NCBI GenBank assembly: GCA_050043265.1
Contig: JBHJIR010000040.1
Location: forward strand, 1 to 64,000
Source of the DNA: Pelagibius sp050043265
GTDB taxonomy: Bacteria > Pseudomonadota > Alphaproteobacteria > Kiloniellales > Kiloniellaceae
Length of the DNA stretch: 64,000 nucleotides
Direction of reading: 5' to 3'
Shown here: piece after piece, positions 62,947 through 64,000 of the stretch
How positions within the stretch are numbered: position 1 is the first letter of the stretch
Layout of the letters: every line of letters starts with the position of its first letter
Program-made: the position numbers and the translations under genes
Notes under the pieces: generated by a model
The model's database searches: none
What the model was told of the DNA's origin: nothing
What the model saw: only the letters and a program-made list of their open reading frames with translations

Positions 62947-63312
62947 TCAACGCAGCATGTAGACGCAGCGGATGGTCTCGAAGACTTCCACCGTGCCGGC
63001 CCAGTCCTCGCGGAAGTGCACCAGGGTCCCGGGCGAAATCTCGATCTCTTCGCCGCCGTCGCTCTTGTAGACCGCGCGGCCCGCCACGAAGTGGCAGAGC
63101 TCGTCGCGTGGCAGGGTCAGCCGCCAACTGCCCGGCGTGCAGATCCACAGCCCCGCCTCCGGCAGGCCGTCGTCGCCCTTCCATAGCAGGCGCCCTTCGT
63201 TCATCGACCGGCCGTCGATCGGCTCCAGGTGGCCGCCCCAGTCGGTCATCTCGCCGTTCCACTGCGATACGGCGTGGATGTGCGGGGCCGAGGATTTGAA
63301 ATTCGCGCTCAT
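62947..63312 (-). CDS. Small cupin-domain protein 2
   Basis: A 121-residue Cupin_3-type protein, close to cupin 3: both start MxAxFxSSAPHxH/P, share GRLLWKGDDGLPEAGLW, the segment RDELCHFVAGRAVY and the end FRQ/EGWAG-like HFREDWAGTVEVFETIR. The ATG at 63312 overlaps the stop of cupin 3 (TGATG), giving coupled translation. No signal peptide, so it acts in the cytoplasm. Confidence 0.83.
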   Translation of the reverse strand: MSANFKSSAPHIHAVSQWNGEMTDWGGHLEPIDGRSMNEGRLLWKGDDGLPEAGLWICTPGSWRLTLPRDELCHFVAGRAVYKSDGGEEIEISPGTLVHFREDWAGTVEVFETIRCVYMLR

Positions 63313-63689
63313 CACACCAGCATGTACAGGTTGCGCAGGGTCTCGAAAACCTCGCATTCGCCCGCCCAGCCCTGGCGGAAGTGCACCACCGTGCCGGTGC
63401 CCACCTCAATGCTCTCGCCATCGTCCGAGCGGTAGGTCGCCCTTCCGGCCACGAAGTGACAGAGCTCGTCGGCCGGCAGCGACAGGCGCCAACGTCCCGG
63501 CGTGCAGACCCATACGCCGGCCTCCGGCCGGCCCCCGTCGCCCTTCCACAACAGGCGTCCGCTGCTGTGGCTCACGCCCTCCACGGCGTCCGGCTGGACG
63601 CCCCAATCGGCGAGGTTCTCGGCCCAGGTGCTGGCGCCGGGCAGGTGCGGTGCCGAAGATGTCAGACTCGCCGGCAAGTCGGCTGTCAT
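63312..63689 (-). CDS. Small cupin-domain protein 3
   Basis: A 125-residue Cupin_3-type protein: SSAPHLPGAS, SGRLLWKGDGGRPEAGVWVC, ADELCHFVAGRATYRSDDGE, VVHFRQGWAGECEVFETLR. It is the clear paralogue of cupin 2. It lies 2 bp after the glycosyltransferase-like gene stop, so all four genes plus the aldehyde dehydrogenase form one reverse operon. Confidence 0.83.
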   Translation of the reverse strand: MTADLPASLTSSAPHLPGASTWAENLADWGVQPDAVEGVSHSSGRLLWKGDGGRPEAGVWVCTPGRWRLSLPADELCHFVAGRATYRSDDGESIEVGTGTVVHFRQGWAGECEVFETLRNLYMLV

Positions 63690-63691
63690 CG

Positions 63692-64000
63692 TCAGGCGCC
63701 CCCCTTCTCTATTCCTGGCGTGAGGGTGTCGAGCAGGCCGGCGGCCTTGGTCGGTCCGTGACGGCTCTGCATGTGGGCCGAGGTCGCCGCCAGCTTCGCC
63801 TTCATGTCGCCGTCGCTCAGCAGGCGACCGATGGCGGCGATCAGCTGCTCCTCGGTCCAGTTGGCACGGTGCAGGTGCAGGCCGTGGCCGGTTTCCTGCA
63901 CGCGGGTTGCGTTGTCGTGGCCGTCCCAGACGAAGGGCAGCACCAGCGCCGGCTTGCCGAAATAGAGGCACTCGTTGAAAGAGTTGTTGCCGCCGTGATG
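63692..64000 (-). CDS. UDP-glycosyltransferase-like protein (3' part only)
   Basis: The C-terminal 102 residues of a glycosyltransferase-B-type enzyme; the rest lies beyond the right edge. The HHGGNNSFNECLYFGKPALV segment followed by LPFVWDGHDNATRV is the donor-binding signature of UDP-glucuronosyl/macrolide (MGT) transferases (HGG-N, then P-x-x-x-D-x-x-x-N). The enzyme would transfer a sugar to a small acceptor. It ends at 63692, 2 bp before the cupin 3 start. Confidence 0.8.
   Translation of the reverse strand, partial: HHGGNNSFNECLYFGKPALVLPFVWDGHDNATRVQETGHGLHLHRANWTEEQLIAAIGRLLSDGDMKAKLAATSAHMQSRHGPTKAAGLLDTLTPGIEKGGA

Overview
This 64 kb window is very GC-rich, gene-dense chromosomal DNA. 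Third codon positions are almost all G or C. No tRNA, rRNA, CRISPR array, transposase, integrase or phage gene was seen. The gene set fits a free-living alphaproteobacterium: an arginine block next to hslO, dpp and TRAP uptake systems with GntR regulators, a FecIR/TonB iron system, PAS/REC kinases, a PilZ protein and a fused DctQM permease. Rhodospirillales or a relative is my best guess from gene style only; no marker gene is present to prove it.

1-14.3 kb: housekeeping. apaG, folE, trkH and argE run forward. murI, a lipoprotein, hslO, argF and argD run in reverse. hslO carries a 40-bp tandem duplication at its 3' end that destroys its expected stop. A reverse operon follows with two ABC-2 permeases and three tandem TraB/GumN-family paralogues. 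14.4-20.7 kb: recX, a TPR protein, a membrane nucleotide cyclase with a [2Fe-2S] ferredoxin domain, a DUF1289 protein, a PilZ protein, a small unknown protein, and a kinase with a degenerate receiver domain.

20.8-34.8 kb: a peptide-type ABC operon (dppA, dppB, a dppC-dppD fusion, dppF and a GntR regulator, the last four stop/start overlapped) diverges from a DUF1028 gene. Next come a large divergent class A penicillin-binding protein and a tcuAB tricarballylate module divergent from a GntR gene, with a perfect GntR-type palindrome between them. 34.8-40.7 kb: a complete ferric-chelate surface-signalling set (PepSY protein, TonB receptor with STN domain, FecR, FecI) with a Fur-box-like palindrome upstream of fecI.

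40.7-47.2 kb: a signalling island made of a Cache/HAMP/PAS/PAS histidine kinase, a KaiB clock-family protein without any KaiC here, a REC-PAS-histidine kinase and a REC-PAS-GGDEF diguanylate cyclase. It is the best candidate in the window for an undescribed system: a KaiB-linked phosphorelay ending in c-di-GMP. 47.5-60.1 kb: a reverse sugar-acid catabolic operon with TRAP uptake (DctP, fused DctQM), a 40-residue membrane protein, ArcD/IlvD-type, UxuA-type and UxaA-type dehydratases, an RraA-like protein, a semialdehyde dehydrogenase, an HpcH/HpaI aldolase and a second permease. Uptake, dehydration, aldol cleavage and semialdehyde oxidation are all represented. A divergent GntR gene sits upstream across a palindromic region. 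61.0-64.0 kb: an aldehyde dehydrogenase, three tandem small cupins and the 3' part of a UDP-glycosyltransferase-like gene.
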